A stretch of DNA of 64,000 nt from Bacillus haynesii. Lineage in GTDB: Bacteria > Bacillota > Bacilli > Bacillales > Bacillaceae. The stretch covers positions 1-64,000 of the forward strand of contig NZ_MRBL01000027.1 in NCBI RefSeq assembly GCF_001969855.1, read 5' to 3'. The first letter of the stretch is position 1; each line of letters opens with the position of its first letter. Shown here in pieces: positions 54,374-62,717 of the stretch. Position numbers and translations under genes: made by a program. Under the pieces are notes generated by a model. That model made no database searches and was not told the DNA's origin. It saw nothing but the letters and a program-made list of their open reading frames with translations.

Positions 54374-55618
54374 TTGATAAAAAAAGCGGCAAACAAAAAG
54401 TTGGTTTTGTTTTGTGGAATTGCGGTGTTTTGGATGTCTTTATGTTTAACGAATCACAATGCGGTACACGCCGATACGATCGGCGAGAAAATAGCGGAAA
54501 CCGCCAGACAGCTTGAAGGTGCGAAATACAGCTACGGCGGAGAGAAGCCGAAAACGGGGTTTGACTCGTCCGGCTTTGTACAATATGTGTTTCAATCGCT
54601 CGATATTACGCTTCCAAGAACGGTAAAGGAACAATCGACTCTTGGAAGCAGTGTCGGCCGTCAGCAGCTCGAAAAGGGGGATCTTGTCTTTTTCAAGAAT
54701 GCCGAGCTGGAATCGGACGGACCGACACATGTCGCCATCTATTTGGGAAATGATCAAATCATCCACAGCACAAAATCAAACGGAGTTGTCGTGACAAAGC
54801 TTGAAGGCAGCTCTTACTGGAGCTCGGGGTATTTTAAAGCGAAAAGGATCACAAAAGAGCCTGAGATTTCTATGGATCCTGTCGTCCAAAAAGCAAAAAG
54901 CTATGTCGGTGTTCCTTATGTATTTGGAGGTAACTCTCCGGATCTCGGATTTGACTGTTCAGGGTTGACCCAATACGTTTTCAGAGAGGTGCTCGGTGTT
55001 TATTTGCCAAGGTCGGCGGAACAGCAATGGGCGGTCGGTCAAAAGGTGAAGCTTGAAGATATCCGGCCGGGTGATGTTTTGTTTTTCAGCAATACGTACA
55101 AACCGGGAATATCCCATAACGCCATCTATGCCGGGGGCGGGCGGTTTATCCATGCGAGCCGTTCAAATAAAGTGACGATCTCTTACTTGTCGGCTTCCTA
55201 TTGGCAGAAGAAGTTCACAGGAGCCAGACGTTTTGACAACATGTCCCTGCCGAAAAATTCGATTGTATCCGAAGCCATCAGGCATATCGGCGAAGTCGGC
55301 TATCAAAAAGGCGGCACATCGCCTAAAGAAGGCTTTGATACGGCAGGGTTTATCCAATATGTCTATAAAACGGCGGCAGGAGTGGAGCTTCCGCGGTATG
55401 CTGATAAACAATACAGTACAGGTAAGAAAATTACAAAACAGGAGCTTGAGCCTGGAGACATCGTGTTCTTTAAAGGAACCACTGTTTTGAATCCCGCCAT
55501 CTATATCGGAAACGGCCAGGTCGTTCTTGTCACCTTGTCTGCCGGTGTAACGACAGCAGATATGGAGACGAGCGCCTATTGGAAAGATAAATACGCCGGA
55601 AGCGTCAGAATTGAGTAG
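54374..55618 (+). CDS. pgdS: PgdS (YwtD), gamma-DL-glutamyl hydrolase
   Basis: A 414-residue secreted enzyme that cuts poly-gamma-glutamate. A signal peptide spans residues ~1-33 (KLVLFCGIAVFWMSLCLTNH, cleavage near VHA-DT). Three NlpC/P60 repeats follow. The catalytic Cys is present only in the middle repeat (GFDCSGLTQYVF, with SHNAIYAGGGRFIHAS carrying its His). The first repeat has GFDSSGF and the third GFDTAGF, so both lack it. The start is TTG 54374, ten bases from AGGAGG; the ATG at 54335 has no SD. It is separate from the pgs operon. Confidence 0.94.
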   Translation: MIKKAANKKLVLFCGIAVFWMSLCLTNHNAVHADTIGEKIAETARQLEGAKYSYGGEKPKTGFDSSGFVQYVFQSLDITLPRTVKEQSTLGSSVGRQQLEKGDLVFFKNAELESDGPTHVAIYLGNDQIIHSTKSNGVVVTKLEGSSYWSSGYFKAKRITKEPEISMDPVVQKAKSYVGVPYVFGGNSPDLGFDCSGLTQYVFREVLGVYLPRSAEQQWAVGQKVKLEDIRPGDVLFFSNTYKPGISHNAIYAGGGRFIHASRSNKVTISYLSASYWQKKFTGARRFDNMSLPKNSIVSEAIRHIGEVGYQKGGTSPKEGFDTAGFIQYVYKTAAGVELPRYADKQYSTGKKITKQELEPGDIVFFKGTTVLNPAIYIGNGQVVLVTLSAGVTTADMETSAYWKDKYAGSVRIE

Positions 55619-55630
55619 CAGAAACAGCAG

Positions 55631-55666
55631 AAAACCGCTCGAAAATGGACTCGAGCGGTTTTCTTA
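55631..55666. terminator. Bidirectional terminator between pgdS and ywtE
   Basis: Stem AAAACCGCTCGA/TCGAGCGGTTTT with A/T flanks, between converging genes. Confidence 0.9.
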
Positions 55667-55667
55667 T

Positions 55668-56528
55668 TTATTGATATTCATTTTCCAGCAGTTTGTTAAT
55701 GAAATAAGCGACGCCGTTTTCGTCATTGCTTTTCGTGATAAACGTGCTCATATGCTTTAGCTCATCGATTGCATTGCCCATCGCGATCCGATGTCCGGCT
55801 TCCTCAAACATTGACAGGTCGTTCGGGCTGTCGCCGATCGCGTAGATGTCTTTTTTCCCGATTCCGTAGTGGCGGGCCAGCTCTTTTAAAGCGCGGCCTT
55901 TGCCGGATTCATCAGGCAGAATCTCGATGATATGTCTTCCGGAAGAAGTGAGTCCCAGTTTTGGAAAGGCAGAAAGGTCTTCTTTTGCTTTTTTCAGCTT
56001 TTCCATATCAAATGAGAAGCACAACAGCTTATAAATATGTTCGTCTCCGTTAAAGATCTCGCGAATGTCAGGTACGGGTTTGATGCCGAATTGTTTAAAC
56101 TGAGTCAGTGCGCCCTGCCAAAGCGTATCCCTGTCTTCGTCAGGGTTGGCGCTTGTGACGATATCGAGCTCTGCTTCAAGCTTCTGTTCTCCGTCATAAG
56201 GAGAAAGCAGCGCATCGTCCGTATAAACCTCAAAATAAATTTGATGATCTGTTAAGTATTGGGCGGCCTTTTTTCCGGCTTCCTTGTCCATTAATGTTCT
56301 GCTTAGGAGTTTATAGTTAAAATCGTGAACCGTTCCCCCGTTTGCGGCGATAATCGGAATATCCAAATCGTTCAGCAGCGCTTTTACGTCAAATGTGGCC
56401 CGTCCCGTGCAAATGGTTACGATGCAGTCTGAGATGAGCGCCTTTTTGATAGCGGCCCGGTTTTCTGCGGATATTTTGCTTTCGGTATTTAAAAGAGTCC
56501 CATCTAAATCGATCGCAATTAATCTCAT
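55668..56528 (-). CDS. ywtE: YwtE, HAD-superfamily (Cof type IIB) phosphatase
   Basis: 286 residues, a paralogue of YwpJ in this window. HAD motifs: DLDGTLLN (residues 7-14), TICTGR, and GDSPNDLSMFEEAG, with a C2-type cap between. B. subtilis YwtE dephosphorylates 5-amino-6-ribitylamino-uracil phosphate in riboflavin synthesis, together with YcsE and YitU, so a similar role is likely. ATG 56528 is preceded by GGAGG. It is monocistronic. Confidence 0.9.
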   Translation of the reverse strand: MRLIAIDLDGTLLNTESKISAENRAAIKKALISDCIVTICTGRATFDVKALLNDLDIPIIAANGGTVHDFNYKLLSRTLMDKEAGKKAAQYLTDHQIYFEVYTDDALLSPYDGEQKLEAELDIVTSANPDEDRDTLWQGALTQFKQFGIKPVPDIREIFNGDEHIYKLLCFSFDMEKLKKAKEDLSAFPKLGLTSSGRHIIEILPDESGKGRALKELARHYGIGKKDIYAIGDSPNDLSMFEEAGHRIAMGNAIDELKHMSTFITKSNDENGVAYFINKLLENEYQ

Positions 56529-56681
56529 TATGTAAAGATAACCTCCTGTAAGAGCAGTTTGCCGTTTTTCGAAAGGTGAAAAACAGCTCTCTTCGGCAGT
56601 ATTCCCTAAAAGGACATGTTATGTAAAAGGCTAAACCTAAATTTAGATTTTTTCAATAGTAAATCTTGAGTTTTATTAAAC

Positions 56682-56714
56682 AGAAAAAGGATGAATATAA
56701 TTCATCCTTTTTCT
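56682..56714. terminator. Terminator after tagU
   Basis: Perfect stem AGAAAAAGGATGAAT/ATTCATCCTTTTTCT directly behind the tagU stop (minus strand). Confidence 0.9.
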
Positions 56715-56716
56715 CA

Positions 56717-57673
56717 TTATACATCTAACTGCTGTTTTAATTCCTGCTTGATTTCGTTGAGATTTTCCTGATCAAGCTGGAAATAGTAGACTTTGCCCGG
56801 TTGATAATCGCTCCCTTTCAATTGAAGAGTATCGACTGTTTGAATGGACGTCATAAACGGGATCAGTCCGATAGCATCACTCAGCGACAAGTTCATCGAT
56901 ACGTTCTTTCCGACTGTATCAAGGATATCGTCGTAAGCCGGAATGGCAGTAAGCGATTTGGATTTGTTGATAATCGATTTGATGACTTCCATCTGTCGCT
57001 CGCCGCGCTTCAAGTCCGTATCGGCTTTTCTCGTTCTTACATAAGCAAGGGCCTCTTCTCCGTCCAGCGTCTGCTCGCCTGTTTGAAGGTTGACTTTGCC
57101 TTTCGTATCCTTTTTAATCTGCCGGACAATATAGTCTTCTTTGATTGTGATCGGTACACCGCCGAGCTCATCAACTACTTCCTTGAAAGCTGAAAAATTG
57201 GCTTCCATGACGTAATCAACCGGAATGTCGAGCAGGTTTTCGACGGTTTCTGTACTGAGGTCGCGCCCGCCTAATGAGTGGGCATGCGTGATTTTATCAT
57301 AGCCGCGTCCAGGGATGTTGACATAGGAATCCCGCGGGATGCTCAATAGTTTCACCGATTTGTCTTTTCTGTTGAACGTGGCAAGAACCATCGCATCGCT
57401 TCGTTCTTTGTCCATGCTTTGTCCGGGACGGGCATCAATCCCCATCAACAGGATGGAGAAGTTGTCTTTTTTAGGGTTGAACTCTTTAATCCGCTTGACG
57501 GACTGTTCTCCTCTGGAAAGTGTGACTTGCGCATCTTTGGAGGCGTTCGCCACTTTGTAGTACGCATAGCCGCCTGCGGCTGCTGTCGCCGTCAGGATTA
57601 AAGCAATAAAAAACAATGAGTATTTCACCCATTTTCTTAGTCTCTTTTTCTTCGTTCGCTGCGATCGTAGCAT
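56717..57673 (-). CDS. tagU: TagU (YwtF), LytR-CpsA-Psr family wall teichoic acid ligase
   Basis: A 318-residue type II membrane protein that attaches anionic polymers such as teichoic acid to peptidoglycan. It has a basic cytoplasmic start, one membrane segment (~17-35, SLFFIALILTATAAAGGYAY) and an extracellular LCP domain. That domain holds GIDARPGQSMDKERSDAMVLATFN (~75-98, with Arg and Asp contacts to the lipid phosphate) and AYVRTRKADTDLKRGERQMEVI. The name follows B. subtilis ywtF next to ywtG. Confidence 0.92.
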   Translation of the reverse strand: MLRSQRTKKKRLRKWVKYSLFFIALILTATAAAGGYAYYKVANASKDAQVTLSRGEQSVKRIKEFNPKKDNFSILLMGIDARPGQSMDKERSDAMVLATFNRKDKSVKLLSIPRDSYVNIPGRGYDKITHAHSLGGRDLSTETVENLLDIPVDYVMEANFSAFKEVVDELGGVPITIKEDYIVRQIKKDTKGKVNLQTGEQTLDGEEALAYVRTRKADTDLKRGERQMEVIKSIINKSKSLTAIPAYDDILDTVGKNVSMNLSLSDAIGLIPFMTSIQTVDTLQLKGSDYQPGKVYYFQLDQENLNEIKQELKQQLDV

Positions 57674-57973
57674 GTATAAAGCTCCTCTTTTATTTATATT
57701 GAAACGTACAATTGTTGAATAAGTCTAAATTTTGATGAAAAAATGGTTTCCCAATCTTGGATTTTACAAGATATTTGCTGTTTTGCATATGGGGATTCTC
57801 TGGAAATTCCGCGGGAACTGATCATTTTGCCGCCTATAATAAGACGATATAACAGATAAAATGTTTCATATTTTTAAATTCCTTTTAATGGTACTCCGAG
57901 TTTCTTGAGGTTTGAAGAAAGCGAGACAAGGTTAAAGATTATAAAAGACGAGCCTTGTTAGGAGGATATACTG
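57674..57973. other. Divergent intergenic region tagU / ywtG
   Basis: 300 AT-rich bases holding both promoters. For ywtG a weak SigB-like pair can be drawn (GTTTGA at 57910, GGTTAA at 57930, 14-base spacer), but the match is poor and I do not rely on it. Nothing else was recognised. Confidence 0.4.
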
Positions 57974-59347
57974 ATGAAGGGAAAAAGATCGAATGCCTGG
58001 CTTTATTTTTTTGGAGCCTTGGGCGGTGTGCTCTACGGTTATGATACAGGCGTCATTTCCGGGGCGATTTTATTTATGAAAGATGAGCTTGGGCTCAATG
58101 CCTTTACAGAAGGACTGGTTGTCAGCGCGATTTTAATCGGGGCGATTTTCGGATCGGGTTTGTCCGGCAGGCTGACAGACCGCTTCGGCAGAAGAAGGGC
58201 GATTATGTCAGCGGCTGTGCTGTATTGCATTGGGGGGCTCGGAACGGCCCTAGCGCCAAGCACGGAATATATGGTGGTTTTCAGGATCGTGCTCGGCCTT
58301 GCGGTTGGCTGTTCCACGACCATTGTTCCTTTGTACCTTTCAGAGCTTGCGCCGAAGGAATCTAGGGGCGCGCTTTCTTCATTAAATCAGCTGATGATTA
58401 CGATCGGGATTCTGGTCTCTTATTTGATCAATTATGCATTTAGTGATGCAGGCGCATGGCGCTGGATGCTGGGCTTGGCTCTTATTCCGTCAATCGGCCT
58501 TTTAATCGGTATCTTTTTCATGCCGGAAAGCCCGCGCTGGCTCTTAACAAAAGGAAAAGAAAAGAAAGCAAGACGGGTTTTGTCCAAGATGAGGGGAGGA
58601 GAGCGGGTCGATCAGGAAGTTAAAGAAATTAAGGAAGCGGAAAAGCAGGACCAGGGGGGCTTGAAAGAGCTGCTGGAACCGTGGGTGCGCCCGGCCTTAA
58701 TCGCAGGAGTCGGACTGGCATTTCTGCAGCAATTTATCGGAACCAACACGATTATTTATTATGCCCCAAAAACGTTTACGAATGTCGGATTTGAAGATTC
58801 GGCGGCCATTTTGGGGACAGTCGGCATCGGAACGGTCAATGTCCTGATGACGCTTGTGGCGATCCGCTTTATTGACAGGATTGGCCGGAAGCCGCTTTTA
58901 TTATTTGGAAATGCCGGAATGGTCATCAGTTTGATCGTGCTTTCTTTCACCAATCTCTTTTTTGGCAATACCGCTGGTGCGGCATGGACGACTGTCATCT
59001 GCTTAGGTGTGTTCATCGTCGTATTTGCCGTCAGCTGGGGGCCGATCGTCTGGGTAATGCTGCCTGAGCTGTTCCCCCTCCATGTCAGAGGGATAGGAAC
59101 CGGAGTATCAACTTTAATGCTTCATGCAGGGAACTTAATTGTGACATTGAGTTTTCCGGTCCTTATGGAAGCGATGGGCATCAGTTACCTGTTCCTGTGC
59201 TATGCGGCCATCGGAATCGCGGCTTTCCTGTTCGTCTTCTTTAAAGTAACAGAAACAAAAGGCAAAAGCCTTGAAGAGATCGAGCAAGATTTACGGGACA
59301 AGCACGGCGGAATCACGGGAACTGACACACAGCCGATTGAACGATAG
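57974..59347 (+). CDS. ywtG: YwtG, MFS sugar transporter
   Basis: A 457-residue proton-sugar symporter of the MFS sugar porter family with 12 membrane segments. Hallmarks: GYDTGVISGA in TM1, GRLTDRFGRRR, PESPRWLLTKGK before the central loop, QQFIGTNTIIYYAP in TM7, IDRIGRKPLLLFG, and the end VTETKGKSLEEIE. ATG 57974 follows AGGAGG. The substrate is not known; relatives carry xylose, arabinose or inositol. Confidence 0.92.
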   Translation: MKGKRSNAWLYFFGALGGVLYGYDTGVISGAILFMKDELGLNAFTEGLVVSAILIGAIFGSGLSGRLTDRFGRRRAIMSAAVLYCIGGLGTALAPSTEYMVVFRIVLGLAVGCSTTIVPLYLSELAPKESRGALSSLNQLMITIGILVSYLINYAFSDAGAWRWMLGLALIPSIGLLIGIFFMPESPRWLLTKGKEKKARRVLSKMRGGERVDQEVKEIKEAEKQDQGGLKELLEPWVRPALIAGVGLAFLQQFIGTNTIIYYAPKTFTNVGFEDSAAILGTVGIGTVNVLMTLVAIRFIDRIGRKPLLLFGNAGMVISLIVLSFTNLFFGNTAGAAWTTVICLGVFIVVFAVSWGPIVWVMLPELFPLHVRGIGTGVSTLMLHAGNLIVTLSFPVLMEAMGISYLFLCYAAIGIAAFLFVFFKVTETKGKSLEEIEQDLRDKHGGITGTDTQPIER

Positions 59348-59349
59348 GC

Positions 59350-59379
59350 AAAAGGATGGGCATTGACCCATCCTTTTTT
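59350..59379. terminator. Terminator between ywtG and the small membrane protein gene
   Basis: Stem AGGATGGG/CCCATCCT with A and T runs on the two sides; usable by both converging transcripts. Confidence 0.88.
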
Positions 59380-59398
59380 GTGTGAGGAGGCCAGCCGA

Positions 59399-59536
59399 TC
59401 ATGGCTGATCTCTGTTCTCTCCGTCTTCTGGCTGCGAATCGTCATGGCGCGGCAGATTACCCGTTCTGATCGCCCGAAACACGAGAAAGAAAATAACGAA
59501 AACAACCAGCCCTCCGACTAGTATTTGCAGCAGCAT
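59399..59536 (-). CDS. Small membrane protein, 45 residues
   Basis: An ORF too short for usual cut-offs. ATG 59536 (minus) sits seven bases from GGAGGTG, 45 codons to TGA, with a terminator beyond. The N-terminal half is one transmembrane helix (LLQILVGGLVVFVIFFLVF). The C-terminal half is a hydrophilic, acidic tail (RTGNLPRHDDSQPEDGE...). The topology resembles other small Bacillus membrane peptides, but the family is not recognised. It stands alone between ywtG and the alcohol dehydrogenase gene. Confidence 0.75.
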   Translation of the reverse strand: MLLQILVGGLVVFVIFFLVFRAIRTGNLPRHDDSQPEDGENRDQP

Positions 59537-59678
59537 CCCAACACCTCCGTTTCCTTCTATGTATGACTCATGGCCGCTCTACATGACGGTTAATGAAACG
59601 TTTGTTTAAAAAACTGAATAAGAACCCGGGCTTATCTCACACTAAAGTCAACTGAACGATAATGGGAGTGTGACGAAT

Positions 59679-60812
59679 TTGAAAGCTGTAACGTTTCAAG
59701 GACCTCAGCATATTGAAGTCAGCCAGGTGGAGGACGCTAAAATTGAAAAAAGCGATGATATCGTTGTCAGAATTACTTCTACGGCGATTTGCGGGTCAGA
59801 CCTCCATCTTTATCAAGGGAATTTCCCTCTTCCAAAAGGCTTCCAGCTCGGCCATGAACCGATGGGAATTGTAGAAGAAACAGGACCTGATGTAACAAAA
59901 GTAAAAAAAGGAGACCGGGTCGTCATCCCGTTTACCGTTGCCTGCGGACATTGCTTTTATTGCGAAAACAAGCTGGAAAGTCAGTGCGACAATGCCAATC
60001 CCCATTATGATTCAGGCGGATACTTCGGCTACTCGGAAAAGTTCGGAAACCACCCTGGTGGCCAGGCTGAATATTTAAAAGTGCCGTTTGGCAACTTCAC
60101 GCCGTTTGTCATCCCTGAATCATGCGAGATGGAGGACGAGTCGCTCTTGTTTTTGTCAGATGTCCTGCCAACCGCGTATTGGAGCGTGCTTCACGCAGGC
60201 GTCAAAAAGGGGGACACTGTCATTGTTCTCGGCTGCGGACCGGTCGGATTAATGGCGCAGAAGTTTGCCTGGATGGAAGGGGCGAAGCGGGTCATTGCAG
60301 TAGACTACTTGGACTATCGCTTAAGGCAGGCTGAAGCGTTAAACCGCGTCGAAGTATTTGACTTTACAAAATATCCTGATATGGGCGAACATTTAAAGGA
60401 GATTACAAAAGGCGGGGCGGATGTCGTGATCGACTGCGTGGGAATGGACGGCAAAAAATCTCCGCTTGAGTACCTGGAGCAAAAACTGAAGCTTCAGGGC
60501 GGCACGCTCGGGCCGATTCAAATTTCTACAAAGGCGGTCAGAAAGTGCGGAACCGTACAGATTACGGGGGTATATGGAAGCAATTATAATATGTTTCCGC
60601 TCGGCGCGTTCTTTGTTAGAAATGTTACGCTGAAAATGGGGCAGGCCCCGGTCATCCATTTGATGCCGGAGATTTACAAGAAGATCGAAGAAAATCAATT
60701 TGATCCGAAGGAAATCATTACGCATCAGCTTCCGCTTGAAGAAGCCGGCCGCGCTTATCATTTGTTCAACGGCCATGAAGATGATTGCATTAAAGTGATA
60801 TTGAAGCCATAG
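59679..60812 (+). CDS. Zinc-dependent alcohol dehydrogenase (YycR/AdhB-like)
   Basis: A 377-residue medium-chain dehydrogenase close to the glutathione-independent formaldehyde dehydrogenase-like group. The catalytic zinc ligands are the Cys of CGSDLHLYQG and GHEPMG. The structural zinc has all four Cys in CGHCFYCENKLESQC. The NAD motif is VLGCGPVGLMAQ (~residue 187) with AVDYLDYRL. Two starts compete: GTG 59670 sits on the SD, while TTG 59679 has a ten-base spacing and gives the conserved MKAVTFQG start, so it is preferred. Substrate unknown. Confidence 0.87.
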   Translation: MKAVTFQGPQHIEVSQVEDAKIEKSDDIVVRITSTAICGSDLHLYQGNFPLPKGFQLGHEPMGIVEETGPDVTKVKKGDRVVIPFTVACGHCFYCENKLESQCDNANPHYDSGGYFGYSEKFGNHPGGQAEYLKVPFGNFTPFVIPESCEMEDESLLFLSDVLPTAYWSVLHAGVKKGDTVIVLGCGPVGLMAQKFAWMEGAKRVIAVDYLDYRLRQAEALNRVEVFDFTKYPDMGEHLKEITKGGADVVIDCVGMDGKKSPLEYLEQKLKLQGGTLGPIQISTKAVRKCGTVQITGVYGSNYNMFPLGAFFVRNVTLKMGQAPVIHLMPEIYKKIEENQFDPKEIITHQLPLEEAGRAYHLFNGHEDDCIKVILKP

Positions 60813-60820
60813 CGATGATA

Positions 60821-60849
60821 AAGGCTGCCGAGTTACCGGCAGCCTTTTC
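60821..60849. terminator. Terminator between the alcohol dehydrogenase gene and kduD
   Basis: Stem AAGGCTGCCG/CGGCAGCCTT followed by TT; convergent genes share it. Confidence 0.82.
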
Positions 60850-60855
60850 GACGCA

Positions 60856-61620
60856 TTATCTTGCCAGCCAACCGCCATCGACGGCTAGCACATGTCCATT
60901 CACATAATCGGATGCCGGCGAAGAAAGGAATACGGCGGCGCCGGCAATGTCATCCGGCTGACCCCAGCGCTCGGCCGGAATCCGTTTTAAGATTTCGGCA
61001 TTGCGGTTTTGATCGTCGCGGATCTGCCTTGTGTTGTTCGTCGCGATATAGCCCGGCGCAATCGCATTGACCTGGACATTATAAGCTGCCCATTCATTGG
61101 CAAAAGACTTCGTCAATCCGGCTACTGCATGCTTGCTTGCCGTATATGCAGGGACGAGAATGCCTCCTTGAAATGAAAGAAGGGAGGCAATATTGATGAT
61201 TTTTCCATGGTTTCGTTCAATCATCTGCCGGCCGATAGCCTGCGTCAGCAAAAATAAACTGTTCAAATTGACATTAATCACCGCTTCCCAGTTCTCCCGG
61301 GAAAAATCAGCCGCTTTTTCTCTGCGGATCGTCCCGGCATTGTTAACGAGAATATCAATCTGATGGCGATCAAGCACCTCTTTTGCAAAAGCGTCAACTT
61401 CGTCAAGGTTGCCCATATTAAGCTGATAAGACGTAAACGTTCTGCCGGCTTCTTCGATCAGCCGCTTTGTTTCATCAAGTCCGCTCGTATGTGAAGTGCC
61501 GATGATATCCGCTCCCGCTTTTGCAAGCGCTTCGGCAATCCCTTTGCCGATTCCCGTTCCCGGGCCTGTGACAAGCGCCGTTTTGCCTTCAAGTGAAAAA
61601 TACGATTCAAGATATCCCAT
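60856..61620 (-). CDS. kduD: KduD, 2-dehydro-3-deoxy-D-gluconate 5-dehydrogenase
   Basis: A 254-residue short-chain dehydrogenase reducing 2,5-diketo-3-deoxygluconate to KDG in pectate/uronate breakdown. Motifs: TGPGTGIGKGIA (~18-29, with Pro in place of the common Gly), NNAGT, Ser of NIASLLSFQGG (~140), YTASK (~155-159), and the end HVLAVDGGWLAR. It is second in the kduI-kduD operon. Confidence 0.93.
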   Translation of the reverse strand: MGYLESYFSLEGKTALVTGPGTGIGKGIAEALAKAGADIIGTSHTSGLDETKRLIEEAGRTFTSYQLNMGNLDEVDAFAKEVLDRHQIDILVNNAGTIRREKAADFSRENWEAVINVNLNSLFLLTQAIGRQMIERNHGKIINIASLLSFQGGILVPAYTASKHAVAGLTKSFANEWAAYNVQVNAIAPGYIATNNTRQIRDDQNRNAEILKRIPAERWGQPDDIAGAAVFLSSPASDYVNGHVLAVDGGWLAR

Positions 61621-61635
61621 CTCACGTTCACGTCC

Positions 61636-62463
61636 TTATCGTATGACATTCATCGGGACAGCATCCATGTCCTTAAATGTATAGTTTTCTCCGGCCATCG
61701 CCCATATAAAGCAGTAGTTGGATGTGCCGGAGCCCGAATGGACAGACCATGCGGGTGAAATGACAGCCTGCTCGTTGCCGACGACAAGATGCCGGGTCTC
61801 CGTTGGTTCGCCCATGAAATGAAACACCTTTGCATCTTCAGCAAGGTCAAGATACAGGTAAACCTCCATCCGCCGGTCATGAACATGCGCCGGCATCGTG
61901 TTCCATGTGTTATTGGGTTCAAGAAACGTAATGCCCATCATCAGCTGGCAGCTTTGGATGCCGTCTGCATGAATCACTTTGTATAGATTACGGACATTTG
62001 AAGAGGCTTCTTCTCCTAAATGATCGTATGGAAGCTCTGAAAGCGAAGTTTTTTGCACCGGATATTTTTGGTGTGCCGTCGCCGAGATGAAATAAAATTT
62101 AGCCCCGCCTTCATTCAAGCTTGAGAAGGAAATGTCTTTATTCCCCAGACCGATATAGAGAAAATCTTTGTGCTCCAGTACGTATTCTTCATCACCGACT
62201 TTAACCGCACCGGGCTTGCCGACATTCACAATCCCGATTTCACGCCGTTCCAGGAAGTAGTCCGTTTTCAAAAAATCGCCGGCATCGAGCGCTAATGACT
62301 CCTTCACTGGAACGGCTCCGCCGATCACGACTCTGTCTTCATGTGAATAAAACATGTTCAGTTTGTTTTCATCAAACAATGACTCTATTAAAAAATGCTC
62401 GCGAAGCTCTGCGGTTGTGAATCGTTTCGCTTGTTCTGGATGAACAGAATAACGATTTTCCAT
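61636..62463 (-). CDS. kduI: KduI, 5-keto-4-deoxyuronate isomerase
   Basis: A 275-residue cupin isomerase converting 4-deoxy-L-threo-5-hexulose uronate to 2,5-diketo-3-deoxygluconate, one step before KduD. The zinc-binding cupin motif lies in TWNTMPAHVHDRRMEVYLYLDL (~190-211, seen as MPAHVHDRRMEVY), with the later His of SPAWSVHSGSGTSNY. ATG 62463 follows AAGGAGGAG; the open frame before it holds the KdgR-type operator and is not coding. Confidence 0.94.
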   Translation of the reverse strand: MENRYSVHPEQAKRFTTAELREHFLIESLFDENKLNMFYSHEDRVVIGGAVPVKESLALDAGDFLKTDYFLERREIGIVNVGKPGAVKVGDEEYVLEHKDFLYIGLGNKDISFSSLNEGGAKFYFISATAHQKYPVQKTSLSELPYDHLGEEASSNVRNLYKVIHADGIQSCQLMMGITFLEPNNTWNTMPAHVHDRRMEVYLYLDLAEDAKVFHFMGEPTETRHLVVGNEQAVISPAWSVHSGSGTSNYCFIWAMAGENYTFKDMDAVPMNVIR

Positions 62464-62520
62464 ACCTTCTCCTCCTTGAATTGGGCGTTTTAGACTGACT
62501 TGAATGAAGTGCCAAAAGTT

Positions 62521-62538
62521 TTTGGTAACGGTTTCAAA
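62521..62538 (-). promoter_or_regulatory. KdgR-type operator upstream of kduI
   Basis: On the minus strand TTTGAAACCGTTACCAAA. The left arm is identical to the perfect site at 62676-62693 and the right arm is partly conserved. It also resembles a cre with one mismatch. Confidence 0.6.
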
Positions 62539-62675
62539 CATGAATTTTAAAGTAAATAATGGAAATCGTCAACAGTCTTTTCATTTTTTTCTGAATATTG
62601 TCAAGGTCAATCTTGAAATATTAAAAAATACTCTTCCAAATTTTAAATGATGTGATATGCTGATGATATAAAGTT

Positions 62676-62693
62676 TTTGAAATCGGTTTCAAA
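62676..62693 (+). promoter_or_regulatory. KdgR-type operator upstream of kdgR
   Basis: TTTGAAATCGGTTTCAAA: perfect 7-bp arms around a CG-containing centre, the typical LacI-family shape. It lies 25-42 bases before kdgR. Confidence 0.72.
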
Positions 62694-62717
62694 TCATAAG
62701 GTTATAGGAGTACTTGA

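Noticed and set aside
57910..57935. SigB promoter before ywtG
   Set aside because: -35 and -10 each have one or two mismatches; too weak to list as a feature.
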